Assembly (NCBI GenBank): GCA_006226375.1
Contig: SBHC01000063.1
Span: 186,001-250,000 of the forward strand
Reading direction: 5' to 3'
DNA: 64,000 bases
From: Deltaproteobacteria bacterium
Lineage (GTDB): Bacteria > Myxococcota_C > UBA6777
Shown: piece by piece, positions 25,664 to 34,688 of the stretch
How positions within the stretch are numbered: position 1 is the first letter of the stretch
Layout: the number at the start of each line of letters is the position of its first letter
The notes under the pieces: generated by a model
What the model was told of the DNA's origin: nothing
The model's input: the letters and a program-made list of their open reading frames with translations, nothing else
The model's database searches: none
Position numbers and translations under genes: made by a program

Positions 25664-27849
25664 ATCCAACCTCCTCTCTCGACAGGAACCCTCAAACCCT
25701 CGCCCCCGGTCGTAACCGACGACGTTGGGTGGCGTTGATGATACTTCTCACGGTCCCGTTCTGGTTTGCTCCGCCCTGGCAGAGCTTGCACGCAGGAACG
25801 ATACCCAATCGATACACCGCCCAGATCTTCTTCACAGAGCGCGGACGCCTCACAGCCAAGGAGCTTGTAGCGTTGGAGGAGTTTCGCCCTGGACGAACCC
25901 TCAAAGCCCGCAGCATCGCCGAAAAGATCCTGAGCAAGCGACCCGACTCCTACGTCGCACACTTCCTCATGTATTTCACGTTGCGCAACGACGAAGGTGA
26001 ATTGATTCGCTCGCTGTGGCACCTTCGTCAGGCGATCGGCCACTACAAGGGCCAGGTGAGTGTCTCGCGCTCTCGCAGCCACCACATGATGTTGATTGAG
26101 TTAATCTCGGTCCTACGTCAGCTGGGTCGTGAGAAAGAGAGCCTCAAGCTCATTGAGAAGCACGACAGACTGTACTCCATCTACCAGATCAAATACGAAG
26201 AGTATCGCCCCTGGATCTTGATGAAGATGCGGAGATACAAAGAGGCTCGGAAAGAGGCCTTGGACTTCCTCGCCAAGAAAAAGTACAAGACCACCGCCCT
26301 CAACTCACTCTGCGCCATTAGCTTTGAGCGCAACTACCGCAAAGAGTCTCTCAAGTATTGCCTCGCTGCATACGCCGCAGACCTCCAGCGAAGTTCGACC
26401 TACAACCGCTCGGTGCATAGCATCAACCTGGCAGAAGCGTATCTCTCGGTGTTTGACCTCGGCCAATCCGAGCAGTACGCGTTCAAGGCGACCCGGCACT
26501 TTCACAAAGATCTACACAGCACCCCTTGGGAGTTTCTCCTGGGTCTCTACCTCGACCAAGGACGCTTCAACGACGCCTGGAATGCACTGAAGCGAGCGAA
26601 GTCCTGGTTCAACAAGCAAGCTCCCAAACTCGCGGAGTCGGTGTACGCCAGCAACCAGTTGGCTCAAGCGAGCTTCCTTCTCAGCATCGCCAAGCCTGAC
26701 ATTGCCTTGGATGTCTTGGAACGAATCCGGGATCGACCGGACCGACACGGTCACATGAGCGCCGAAACCCGCCAGTTTGTGGCAGGTGCCCGCTTGCTCC
26801 GTCGTCATGCGCTGTTGATGCACACAGAGACAGCGCGGGAAAAAGCTGCCGCCAAAGGATTTGGTCATCGGTTGTTCACCTGGACCAAGACGCTCTGGTA
26901 TCGCTTTCGTGCATGGCGACAAGGCGCACTGCTTCGCCGTCAACTCTCAGCACCTGAGTTCTTGCACAACTGCATCTCTCCCTACCGCTCAGGAAGCTTT
27001 AGCATGCCCAACAGCCCGGTACCTCACTGGTACAGCGCCGACCTGATCCAGGTCATGGGTCCTGCGATTGTTCACAAAGCCTTGGAGCATGTGCGGGCGG
27101 AAGAGTTGAAACAATCTCCCAAAGTCAACGTGTTCTTGCAGGCGCTGGAAGCTGAAATCGCCTTCATTCGGGGTGAATACAAGAAGGCCAGAGCGTTTTC
27201 GTTTGCTGTCCTTGCGAAGCTACCTCGAAGCTTAATTCCATTGCGCGTCCGAATGCACGCCATCCAAGGTGCGATCGCTTATTCCGAAGGCCGCTGGTCC
27301 AATATGCGAGAAGCCTATGCGTTTGCGTTGCAGAAAGACGGATCTGTCTTCAGACGAATGGGATTGTCCCTTCCGATTGCTCCCATGAACCCGCAAACGC
27401 CGCTCGCTCGTCGCGTGCTCAACACGTTGCTCCGTTCCCCCCGATTTGTGGCGGACCCCAAAGGCTTTGTCTTGCGGATCGACGATCGAAGCCCGCTCAT
27501 GATGGTCTATCTAACACAGCGCAACGGAACCGTCATCAGCCGCGTTGCCATGCATCGCAACCAGATCAAAATACCCAGCAGCACCCCCAAAGCACAGCTC
27601 AAGTCCAAGTCAAAAACCAAAGCACCTTCCAAACCCAAGGCGAAAAGCAAACCCAAGACCTACTCCCCAGAGCAACTGACGCAGTGGTACATTGAACAGC
27701 TCAGCGCAAGGGTACACCGCGACTTGTTTGCTCCCCCTGTCCAACTGTCGCGCCAAGACATCTTCTCTCTTGATGGAACACCCCTGCAAAACAACCAACC
27801 CATCCTCAAGCTACCTTCGTTTTTCAAAAACTCCTCAAAAAAACCCTGA
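25660..27849 (+). CDS. Exported helical-repeat protein of the MoxR cluster
   Basis: 729 residues. The ATG at 25660 overlaps the upstream stop and has GGAGG eight bases before it; a start at 25588 would lie inside the transglutaminase gene. A hydrophobic segment (WVALMILLTVPFWFAPPW, residues 23-40) acts as a signal or anchor. Residues 60-500 are made of amphipathic helix pairs resembling tetratricopeptide repeats (RPGRTLKARSIAEKILSKRP; TYNRSVHSINLAEAYLSVFD), and 640-690 is a Lys/Pro/Ser-rich linker. No catalytic motif was seen. A scaffold function with the transglutaminase is likely but only from context. Confidence 0.75.
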   Translation: MNPTSSLDRNPQTLAPGRNRRRWVALMILLTVPFWFAPPWQSLHAGTIPNRYTAQIFFTERGRLTAKELVALEEFRPGRTLKARSIAEKILSKRPDSYVAHFLMYFTLRNDEGELIRSLWHLRQAIGHYKGQVSVSRSRSHHMMLIELISVLRQLGREKESLKLIEKHDRLYSIYQIKYEEYRPWILMKMRRYKEARKEALDFLAKKKYKTTALNSLCAISFERNYRKESLKYCLAAYAADLQRSSTYNRSVHSINLAEAYLSVFDLGQSEQYAFKATRHFHKDLHSTPWEFLLGLYLDQGRFNDAWNALKRAKSWFNKQAPKLAESVYASNQLAQASFLLSIAKPDIALDVLERIRDRPDRHGHMSAETRQFVAGARLLRRHALLMHTETAREKAAAKGFGHRLFTWTKTLWYRFRAWRQGALLRRQLSAPEFLHNCISPYRSGSFSMPNSPVPHWYSADLIQVMGPAIVHKALEHVRAEELKQSPKVNVFLQALEAEIAFIRGEYKKARAFSFAVLAKLPRSLIPLRVRMHAIQGAIAYSEGRWSNMREAYAFALQKDGSVFRRMGLSLPIAPMNPQTPLARRVLNTLLRSPRFVADPKGFVLRIDDRSPLMMVYLTQRNGTVISRVAMHRNQIKIPSSTPKAQLKSKSKTKAPSKPKAKSKPKTYSPEQLTQWYIEQLSARVHRDLFAPPVQLSRQDIFSLDGTPLQNNQPILKLPSFFKNSSKKP

Positions 27850-27983
27850 TCCCTACAATTTCGTTGGACTCTTTGGATAGACGTGATACAGTGAATCTTC
27901 CTTCAGTTGAGACCAAACGCAAGGAAAGGTGCTCTGCAACACGAGAGATTCGCCTTTAGTTACATGGGTAGGAGTGAAAGAAT

Positions 27984-29225
27984 ATGAAGCGTTGGATTCG
28001 TTTTGGTGTAGTAGCGTTGCTCATGCTGGGCATGGTTGTCGCAGCCGTGGCGTGTGGAAGTGACCCGATTCTCGACAACGAACAGGTCACAGACGGAGCG
28101 TCTTCCACAGAGAAGTCGACGGCGGAAGGAACAAGCGGAGCAGAGACAACAGGAGAGGAAACAACCAACCCTCCCCAAGAACCTGCCGACGGACCTGAAG
28201 CAGGCCCAGAACCCAGCCAACCCGACAACACAACGGGACCAGAGCAACAGGTTGGACCGGAAGGCGCTGGCCCAGAAGCGACACCCACAGAGCCGCTGCC
28301 TCCTTGGAACAAAGACGAACCCGCGGCCCCCAAAGCTTACAGCGGAGGCACTTGCCCCACATTGAAGCCGGGCACCAACACCATGCAATCCGGCGGCAAG
28401 AGCCGATCGTTTGATCTGTACCTCCCCACCCTTCCAGGAGGTGCACCTGTTATCTTCATGTGGCACGGTCTGGGTGACAACCCACAGAACTTCGCAAGAT
28501 CTTTCGGCGCAAGCCAACTCAGCTCCAGCCGAACAGTCATCATTGTTGTACCGAAAGGAATTTCTGGACCAGAGATCCCGAACGATGTTAGCCCGCAAAT
28601 TGTGAGTTTGCTCAAAGCCAACGCACAGGCCTTCTTTGAGACCTGGTCATTCTTCGGCGATCCGACGGCTGACTTGACCCTCTTTGACGACGTTCTGGCT
28701 TGCCTCAATGACCAGTACAAGATCAATCGCAAGAAGGTATACACCTCAGGCTTCAGCGCTGGTGCTTTGTGGAGTACCTACCTGACCATGCACCGCTCTG
28801 AGTATCTCGCAGCCAGCCTGATCCTGAGCGGGGGCACCATGCAAAAAGTGCTTGACCTCTCCACGATTCCGTTCGTCGGCTCCAAGAGCAAGGTCAAGGT
28901 GATTGACATTCCCTACACCACACCCAGCCACAAAGTCCCTGTGATGCTCACAGCGGGCGGAAGCAACGATGTGGTCAGCATGGCAAGCTTTGTCTCATTC
29001 GACTTCCAGGTCGCCACGGATGCGTTCAGTAAGTCCATGGTCCAAGACAGTCACTTTGTGATTCAATGCGACCACACAGCCGGTCACACGTTCCCGCAGG
29101 AGATCTACACCCCTGCCATCGACTTCCTGTTCAAGCATGAGTTCACGAACAAAGGAAGTCCCATGGCAGCAGATCCCCTCCCCGCCGGATTCCCCTCGTA
29201 CTGCCGCATCGCCAGCAACCCCTGA
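27984..29225 (+). CDS. Lipoprotein esterase, PHB-depolymerase/LpqC-like alpha/beta hydrolase
   Basis: 413 residues: signal MKRWIRFGVVALLMLGMVVA then lipobox AVAC (Cys24), a Thr/Glu/Pro-rich linker (30-110) and an alpha/beta hydrolase. The catalytic serine is in GFSAGALW (near residue 256), the oxyanion region is MWHGLGDNPQNFARSFG, and a C-terminal histidine is in CDHTAGHTFP. This pattern matches esterases of the poly(3-hydroxybutyrate) depolymerase / feruloyl esterase group. The substrate is unknown. TAGGAG stands nine bases before the ATG. It is 134 bases after the MoxR cluster, so it may be a separate unit. Confidence 0.82.
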   Translation: MKRWIRFGVVALLMLGMVVAAVACGSDPILDNEQVTDGASSTEKSTAEGTSGAETTGEETTNPPQEPADGPEAGPEPSQPDNTTGPEQQVGPEGAGPEATPTEPLPPWNKDEPAAPKAYSGGTCPTLKPGTNTMQSGGKSRSFDLYLPTLPGGAPVIFMWHGLGDNPQNFARSFGASQLSSSRTVIIVVPKGISGPEIPNDVSPQIVSLLKANAQAFFETWSFFGDPTADLTLFDDVLACLNDQYKINRKKVYTSGFSAGALWSTYLTMHRSEYLAASLILSGGTMQKVLDLSTIPFVGSKSKVKVIDIPYTTPSHKVPVMLTAGGSNDVVSMASFVSFDFQVATDAFSKSMVQDSHFVIQCDHTAGHTFPQEIYTPAIDFLFKHEFTNKGSPMAADPLPAGFPSYCRIASNP

Positions 29226-29446
29226 TCCAGAACCAGCGCACCGACCCTTCCCTCCAGCAAGCCCACGCATCCCCAAGGGGAGGCGAAACTCAACGAACAG
29301 AAACGAACGACTCGCTCCTTGGCCCAAGTAACAGGCTCAACGCCGAATTGCGCGCAAAAAGACCGATAGGCAGACACAACAGCGTCAGCTTTTGGATGGT
29401 GAAGGCTTTAGAAGGGAAAGAGGAAGGGAAGAAGTCCAAAGCTAGC

Positions 29447-29463
29447 CCATCCAGAACGGATGG
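29447..29463. terminator. Hairpin between convergent genes
   Basis: CCATCC (29447-29452), loop AGAAC, GGATGG (29458-29463), just after the stop of the minus-strand gene and about 220 bases after the esterase. Reading minus, no long U-run follows, so it is a weak candidate. The rest of the gap 29226-29486 shows nothing. Confidence 0.3.
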
Positions 29464-29486
29464 ACAACCCAGCTAGATTGGAAGGC

Positions 29487-30575
29487 TTAGGGCTGGGGCT
29501 CTGCGTTGCGGATGACTCCAGTTTCCAGGTCGCGGACAGGGGTGCCATCTTCGGTGTTGCTGAACCGGACGCCCTTCCCTTGGTCAGCCGAGTTTCGCAG
29601 GCTATCCGACATTTCAAAGCCCCATGCATCGAGAAGAGCGATGGGGTCGATGAACTTTTGGTCTCCGCTCGCAGCAAGTTTGCAGAGACGACCCGACATT
29701 TCCACGCCTTGCACCACACCACCACGCACATCAAGGTGACCCATATACAGCACACGTTTGCCGCGAGCCAGCGCTGGGTTGGTCAGGATGACACGACCTT
29801 CTGCATCACGACGAGCGGCGGGCAACGCGTGGATGCTACCGTCCGAAAGGATGGCGAAGTTGTTGGCCCACTTTTGACCGGAGCTACCCCGAGCGTAAAT
29901 GTCGGAGTGAGCGGACTCATCGTAATGGGACGTGATGTTGCCGGTTCCACCCACGCGGGTTTCGTATTGGATCTCTGTGACAGAGATTCCACCGGGACGC
30001 ATCACACGCTTGGGAACCATCACTTGGTATTCGAGTGTTGTGTCTTCCAGATCAGCCTTCAACTTCTCCGGTGTAATCTCGGTGTAATCGAAGGTCATGT
30101 TCTCGACAGGAGCGGAGTTGGAGGGGTAGTTGGTGTAAATCCCCTTCACTTCACCGTCACCCTTGCGCTTGGTTTCGTTGACATCGAAGGGCTCAAGGCC
30201 ATTGTCATACGCCGTTTGTAGAAGCTCTTTGACCTTCTCAGGGACTTCGGTGCCGCCGAAGCTTACGGGGCGCACAGAGGTGGCTTCCTCCAAGGATTCA
30301 ACTGCGACGAGGGAGCCGCCAAGGATCGGGAACCGAACACCTGTGCGTTGGGCCTCATCGAAGGCTTCCATGGTCGTCACATAGCCAGTCGGGCCGCTAC
30401 CGAAGCTATCCATGTTCACATTGTCCGCATCCAGCACAGCGTCACGGATGGCGTTCATCTCGTCCACATTGATGGAGCCACCTGCCGCTTCCGCAACTTC
30501 CTTGAGGTCGTTGTGGTCGAGGACGCCATCTTGGGTGAGAACATGAATCTTGTTTTTTATGTCATTGACAGCCAT
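29487..30575 (-). CDS. Unknown protein with N-terminal module shared with gene at 33629
   Basis: A 362-residue protein I do not recognise. There is no signal peptide or membrane helix, so it is probably cytoplasmic. The first 45 residues (IHVLTQDGVLDHNDLKEV, then EAAGGSINVDEM) align without gaps to the start of the propeller protein encoded at 33629. The middle and end (GGISVTEIQYETRVGGTGNI, ILSDGSIHALPAARRD, VLYMGHLDVRGG, IDPIALLDAWGF) look like beta-rich enzyme-like segments with no motif I can name. AAGGAG lies eight bases before the ATG. It follows the 891-residue unknown gene on the same strand after 91 bases, probably one transcript from the promoter at 33486-33515. Confidence 0.7.
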   Translation of the reverse strand: MAVNDIKNKIHVLTQDGVLDHNDLKEVAEAAGGSINVDEMNAIRDAVLDADNVNMDSFGSGPTGYVTTMEAFDEAQRTGVRFPILGGSLVAVESLEEATSVRPVSFGGTEVPEKVKELLQTAYDNGLEPFDVNETKRKGDGEVKGIYTNYPSNSAPVENMTFDYTEITPEKLKADLEDTTLEYQVMVPKRVMRPGGISVTEIQYETRVGGTGNITSHYDESAHSDIYARGSSGQKWANNFAILSDGSIHALPAARRDAEGRVILTNPALARGKRVLYMGHLDVRGGVVQGVEMSGRLCKLAASGDQKFIDPIALLDAWGFEMSDSLRNSADQGKGVRFSNTEDGTPVRDLETGVIRNAEPQP

Positions 30576-30666
30576 GAGAGAAACTCCTTGGGTTCACGAG
30601 CGCCACGCAACGCTCTGTTTCGATTGGGTCGAATCCATTGAAAGTAATTTGAAACAAGGAAACCGA

Positions 30667-33342
30667 TTAGAGGCTGCCATCCCGACGCAGGGTCAAGGCC
30701 GTGTCGCCTTTGCTCAACGTCGAGTTTTCCCACTCAACATCGTCAAAGCCTGCGCGCTCGGCCTCGTTTTTCACACGGCGGCCACGAAGATCAGCGATGT
30801 ACTCTTGCGCTCCCAACATTTCGCCCCACACGAAGTTGACCATATCCAGGTCATCGACATGTTGGCCGTGGATTGCATAGTCTTGGCCTTGGTTTGCGAC
30901 TGTAAACAAGGAAGCATCCAAACCTGCGAGAGCTTGAGAGTCCAAGGTCAGAACAGAGCCTTTGTCTGCTGCAAACTGATTCAACTCTTGCAACTTCGCG
31001 TCGAGTTCACCTTGGGGCAAAGCTTGCAACTCGTTCAACCAAGTCGAAAAGGTCTCGGGCTTGTCGGCTGCTACGTTTGCACCTTGGGCCAAGGCAAAGT
31101 CCATCACAATGCCAGCCTTACCGTTTTGAATGGCGCCTTCGTGTGTCGCGATGGCTTTCATAAAGGGCTCTTCCGAGCGAAGCTCAATTTGGACCTCATT
31201 GACGACCATGGCGTGGAACATTTTGTCAGCGCCCACATCTTCAGCGCCAGCACGTTGCTCGTCGGTCAGGCTCTCCCACACTTCAGGAGTGTAAAACTCG
31301 CTCACGTCGAAAGTATCGATCAAGAAGTTACCGTAAGACCGCGAGCTATTCGCGTAAGCTTTTCGAGCGCTGTCAAACCACAGATTTTGCCCGGTGGTTC
31401 CAGCGGCTTCAATCTGTCGATGAACGATTTCGAGGTGCTCACTCACCATGTTGCTTCGGATGTGCCCCACAGCCTCGTCTTTGTTGGCTGCGTTGGCAAG
31501 TTCATCTTTGCCGTTGTCTTTGGCCCAGGCTGCAAACTCGTCGAGGAACGCTTGCTTGTCGGGACCTGACAGCTTCTTGTCCAGCTCGTCCAGGAAGGGC
31601 TTCACTGTCATTTTGGACCGCATGGTGGGCTCTTTCTCTTTGAAGAACTCCATCACTTCGTCCGTCATGTCAAACCCTTGCACCGCATCTGTGGAGGCTC
31701 CTGCGATGGCATCCCGGTGGTCATCCACCAAGCCGGCAAACTCATCGTACGCAGACTTAATGGCGTCAGCGACGACTCTGCGTTTTTTGGTCTCAAGCTT
31801 GTCCGAGGTCACGTGATGGTCGGGCCAAAGCGAAGCGATAGTATCAACGGTGACGCCGTCTTGTTTGAGCGCAGGGTCCAACTCCATCAACGCATCTTGG
31901 GTACGCTCCAAGATCGCGGTCTTGTCGAGCAGCCCTTGCCCCAAAGACTTCAACGCCTCTGCATCAGCAGGGCTCAGTTCGCTGCTTTGTTCCAACAAGT
32001 CCAAGGTGCTTTGGATGTTGGGCTCCCCAGCGTTGTTGAACAACGTTTCGCTGGCGCTACGGCTGGTTTCGTTGAAGTGAAAGCGGCTTCGAGTGGAGCG
32101 AACGTGGGCTTTCGTTTCCAACTGCAAAACATCTTTGTATTCGCCGATGGTTGGGAGTTTGCCGCGAGCAGCAAGCTCTTTGTGAACAACGCCAATCGCT
32201 TCGATGGGCTGTTCGTTGTTGCTACCCCATCCCCACCCGCTGATGCCTGTTCTGACATCTTCATCCAGACCATTCACATCATCAGCGCTTGGGCTGTCTT
32301 TTCGAATATCCGCTTTGGCAGCCGACTTGGTACCGGAAGCATCCACCGACGAGCCAATCTTCGACTGAATCAACACACGTCGTACAGCATCGTGTCCAGG
32401 TTCGGGATCATCGCGTCGGATACGGCCTCGAACGGTCATATCATTGTCGAGCAATGTATAGTCAGCGGTGTCGTAGTAGGCGTCTTCGTTGTAATCGGTG
32501 CCCAAGTCAACTTCGTGCTCGCCGTTATCTTCGTCCCGTATGAGGCGGCCCGACTCGACAGTCAAAGAGACAAAGGGGATTTCTTCACGAATCTTGTGAG
32601 CGCGACTGTCCCACCGCATTTCATCGAGAGACACACCGCTGTATCCGACGCTAAAGGCTTCGGCGTCCTTGGCCTTGCGGATACGCTTGAGGATGGACTT
32701 TCCACCACGCTCAGAGCGCAACAACTCAATGAGCTGGTTTTTGTCCAACCCACCCAAGCGACGCACCGCCTCAAACTCATGGTTGTTGCGGTCGGACTTC
32801 ATCGACTGACCATCAAAGGTCGCGGCGTCGATGAACATTTGGCCGGCGAGAGGATCGACAGGTGCAGCCTCACGGCTGAGCATCACACCCAACACGCTCG
32901 TGGAGCCTTCTACCTTTGTGGCATCAGCAAACGCAGAGCGCGAGGAAGCGTATCGAACGGAGCTGTCATCCAGCCCCATCATTTTGCTCATTTCGCTGGT
33001 CGGACTCAGGTCCAATCGGGTGCCCGCTTTGATGGTGGACGTTGACTTCACAACGTCGTCCAAAGCCTGCACCAGATCGCTAACGTAACGCTGGATTTCC
33101 TGACCGGGCTCCAGTCCTAGCTCAGCGGCAACTTGTTCCGGCTGCGCTTCGTATCGCTCGTAGAAGGACTTGAGCTCTTGGGTGTTACCAATCTCCAGCG
33201 TTTGACCACCGGCGGCAAGCTGGATCACAATTTCTTTGTTCTCCAACTCTTGGCCTACAGCCTCCAACCAACCTGTACGATTGTGGGACTGATACAACTC
33301 CGGTTTGAATTCCAAACCATGCTTTACATGAATCGTAGACAT
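30667..33342 (-). CDS. Large unknown cytoplasmic protein with possible CYTH-like core
   Basis: 891 residues from the second of two adjacent ATGs (33342; GAGG sits five bases before it, but only two before the ATG at 33345). No signal peptide, no membrane helix and no cysteine at all. Around residues 255-330 the order ...EEIPFVSLTVES ... AYYDTADYTLLDNDMTVRGR ... VLIQSKIG, then ETKAHVRSTRSRF, resembles CYTH (triphosphate tunnel) enzymes, where a beta-strand, YYDTPxxxL, RxR and a lysine strand line the tunnel. The leading ExExK strand is not clear, so this is a guess. The C-terminal half is acidic and helical (for example ELSPADAEALKSLGQGLLDK). It shares a promoter with the 362-residue gene. Confidence 0.7.
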   Translation of the reverse strand: MSTIHVKHGLEFKPELYQSHNRTGWLEAVGQELENKEIVIQLAAGGQTLEIGNTQELKSFYERYEAQPEQVAAELGLEPGQEIQRYVSDLVQALDDVVKSTSTIKAGTRLDLSPTSEMSKMMGLDDSSVRYASSRSAFADATKVEGSTSVLGVMLSREAAPVDPLAGQMFIDAATFDGQSMKSDRNNHEFEAVRRLGGLDKNQLIELLRSERGGKSILKRIRKAKDAEAFSVGYSGVSLDEMRWDSRAHKIREEIPFVSLTVESGRLIRDEDNGEHEVDLGTDYNEDAYYDTADYTLLDNDMTVRGRIRRDDPEPGHDAVRRVLIQSKIGSSVDASGTKSAAKADIRKDSPSADDVNGLDEDVRTGISGWGWGSNNEQPIEAIGVVHKELAARGKLPTIGEYKDVLQLETKAHVRSTRSRFHFNETSRSASETLFNNAGEPNIQSTLDLLEQSSELSPADAEALKSLGQGLLDKTAILERTQDALMELDPALKQDGVTVDTIASLWPDHHVTSDKLETKKRRVVADAIKSAYDEFAGLVDDHRDAIAGASTDAVQGFDMTDEVMEFFKEKEPTMRSKMTVKPFLDELDKKLSGPDKQAFLDEFAAWAKDNGKDELANAANKDEAVGHIRSNMVSEHLEIVHRQIEAAGTTGQNLWFDSARKAYANSSRSYGNFLIDTFDVSEFYTPEVWESLTDEQRAGAEDVGADKMFHAMVVNEVQIELRSEEPFMKAIATHEGAIQNGKAGIVMDFALAQGANVAADKPETFSTWLNELQALPQGELDAKLQELNQFAADKGSVLTLDSQALAGLDASLFTVANQGQDYAIHGQHVDDLDMVNFVWGEMLGAQEYIADLRGRRVKNEAERAGFDDVEWENSTLSKGDTALTLRRDGSL

Positions 33343-33485
33343 CATCGCCTCAACTTGCTCACGAAACCATCAACCCGTAACACCACATCACCCTACTCAT
33401 GGGCAGTGACGCCAACAGATTAAACCGTCTCTATCTCGAAACTCTAGACCAAAAAGCCAGAGCGCTTTTGGAAAGAAAGCAAGGC

Positions 33486-33515
33486 AGTATACGAGGCTCG
33501 ATTCCCAAACGTCAA
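33486..33515 (-). promoter_or_regulatory. Strong sigma70-like promoter of the unknown operon
   Basis: On the minus strand TTGACG (33515-33510), an 18-base spacer and TATACT (33491-33486), five of six bases matching at both boxes. It drives the 891- and 362-residue genes with a leader near 140 bases. One of the best promoter matches in the window. Confidence 0.6.
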
Positions 33516-33522
33516 GGGAAAT

Positions 33523-33571
33523 TGTAACCATCCTGTGGATTTTGTGACAGAAATGTGACACAATCGTTACA
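33523..33571. promoter_or_regulatory. Repeated operator-like elements in the divergent region
   Basis: Two direct copies of TGTGACA (33543-33549, 33554-33560), eleven bases apart centre to centre, lie inside an inverted pair TGTAAC (33523-33528) / GTTACA (33566-33571). The position, between the -35 of the minus operon and the start of the plus gene, fits a shared regulator site. TGTGA is also the half-site of CRP-like proteins, although no TCACA partner follows at the usual distance. Confidence 0.4.
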
Positions 33572-33628
33572 GCAAAAAGAAAGATGAACAATCTCGGATC
33601 ACGAAAGATCACTCTTGGGAAGCAAACG

Positions 33629-34633
33629 ATGTCGGTACGACGAGTATCAGAAACTCTCCAAACTCTTACAAACAAGGAAGTCATCACCAAGAGTGACATT
33701 GAATCCTTACGTGAAGCAGCAGGACCCAAAGTATCGGAAACCGAACGAGGCCTTGTAGACAGCTTCACCCTGAAACATCCTGAGGCGCTTACTCTGGATG
33801 CTGCTCACGAGTTGCAGGCAAGCTTCAACGTGGACGCACAAGCCATTCTGCCTCTCACCCTGCTGGAAACCCCCTCATTAAAAGTTCCAGAGTCGAGTGG
33901 AATCGTTGCCCTTGGGGATGGACGTTTCCTCGTCGCGGATGACGCCAAAGGCATCCTCTATCGCCAAGCCGACGGGGATGTAAAAACGCTGGCCTCCGCG
34001 AAGGATTTTAAGGCCCTTAGAGGTCTCGAAGGGCTGTGCCTTTCCAAGGATGGGACCACACTCTATGCGGTCTCGGAAAACACCCGCAAGGTAGTTTCTC
34101 TCTCTCTCAATGACCAAGGAGGCACACCCTCATTGGGAGAGCCTGAGGTGCTGGGGAAGTTGCCAGTTTTGGGACGCGCCCCAAACAAAGGGTGGGAAGG
34201 CATTGCAGTCCTTCCTGCTGCCCACTCCCCCATTGAAGAAGACTGTATTGTAACGGTACATGAAGGCTATCCTCGCTGTATCGGGATCTTTACCTTGCCT
34301 GACCTTGAGGAAGTAGACATCATTCGACCTCCTGAATCTGCGTTGGGACACCTCAACGATATCAGCGACATCGCTGTTCATCCCGAAACAGGTCACCTCT
34401 TTGTCCTGAGTGATGAATCCCAAAGCATTGTAGAGTTAAGCCTCACCACCAAGCTATCGGCTGGCCCTGGAGGACTCCTCGAAACCAACGGCCTGGAAGC
34501 CCTCCGAACATTCAAGCTTCCCCTCGACAAGAAGCAAAAGCCCGAAGGCATCACATTTCTTGATAGCTCCACCTTGTTTGTAGCTTGTGACGGCAGTGAC
34601 ACCATGTTGAAGCTACAACTCAACGACCACTGA
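33629..34633 (+). CDS. SdiA-regulated-like beta-propeller protein
   Basis: 334 residues from the ATG at 33629, which aligns with the start of the protein encoded at 30575 and has GGGAAG nearby; an ATG at 33584 is the alternative. After a 45-residue helical N-terminus the protein folds as a propeller of the SdiA-regulated / esterase-like-phytase type: ESSGIVALGDGRFLVADD, LRGLEGLCLSKDGTTLYAVSE, WEGIAVLPA, LNDISDIAVHPETGHLFVLS and KPEGITFLDSSTLFVACDG. These families include secreted and cytoplasmic members of uncertain activity. No signal peptide is seen here. It is read divergently from the unknown operon, and the shared N-terminal module suggests the products work together. Confidence 0.75.
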   Translation: MSVRRVSETLQTLTNKEVITKSDIESLREAAGPKVSETERGLVDSFTLKHPEALTLDAAHELQASFNVDAQAILPLTLLETPSLKVPESSGIVALGDGRFLVADDAKGILYRQADGDVKTLASAKDFKALRGLEGLCLSKDGTTLYAVSENTRKVVSLSLNDQGGTPSLGEPEVLGKLPVLGRAPNKGWEGIAVLPAAHSPIEEDCIVTVHEGYPRCIGIFTLPDLEEVDIIRPPESALGHLNDISDIAVHPETGHLFVLSDESQSIVELSLTTKLSAGPGGLLETNGLEALRTFKLPLDKKQKPEGITFLDSSTLFVACDGSDTMLKLQLNDH

Positions 34634-34688
34634 GTCCTCTCGCCTCCAGTATCTTCTTTTCTCTTTTCAACACCATATCTGTCACAAC

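Noticed and set aside
31678-33045. A 455-codon plus-strand open frame over the 891-residue gene
   Set aside because: Low-complexity translation, no ribosome site, and the minus gene has a good promoter and start.
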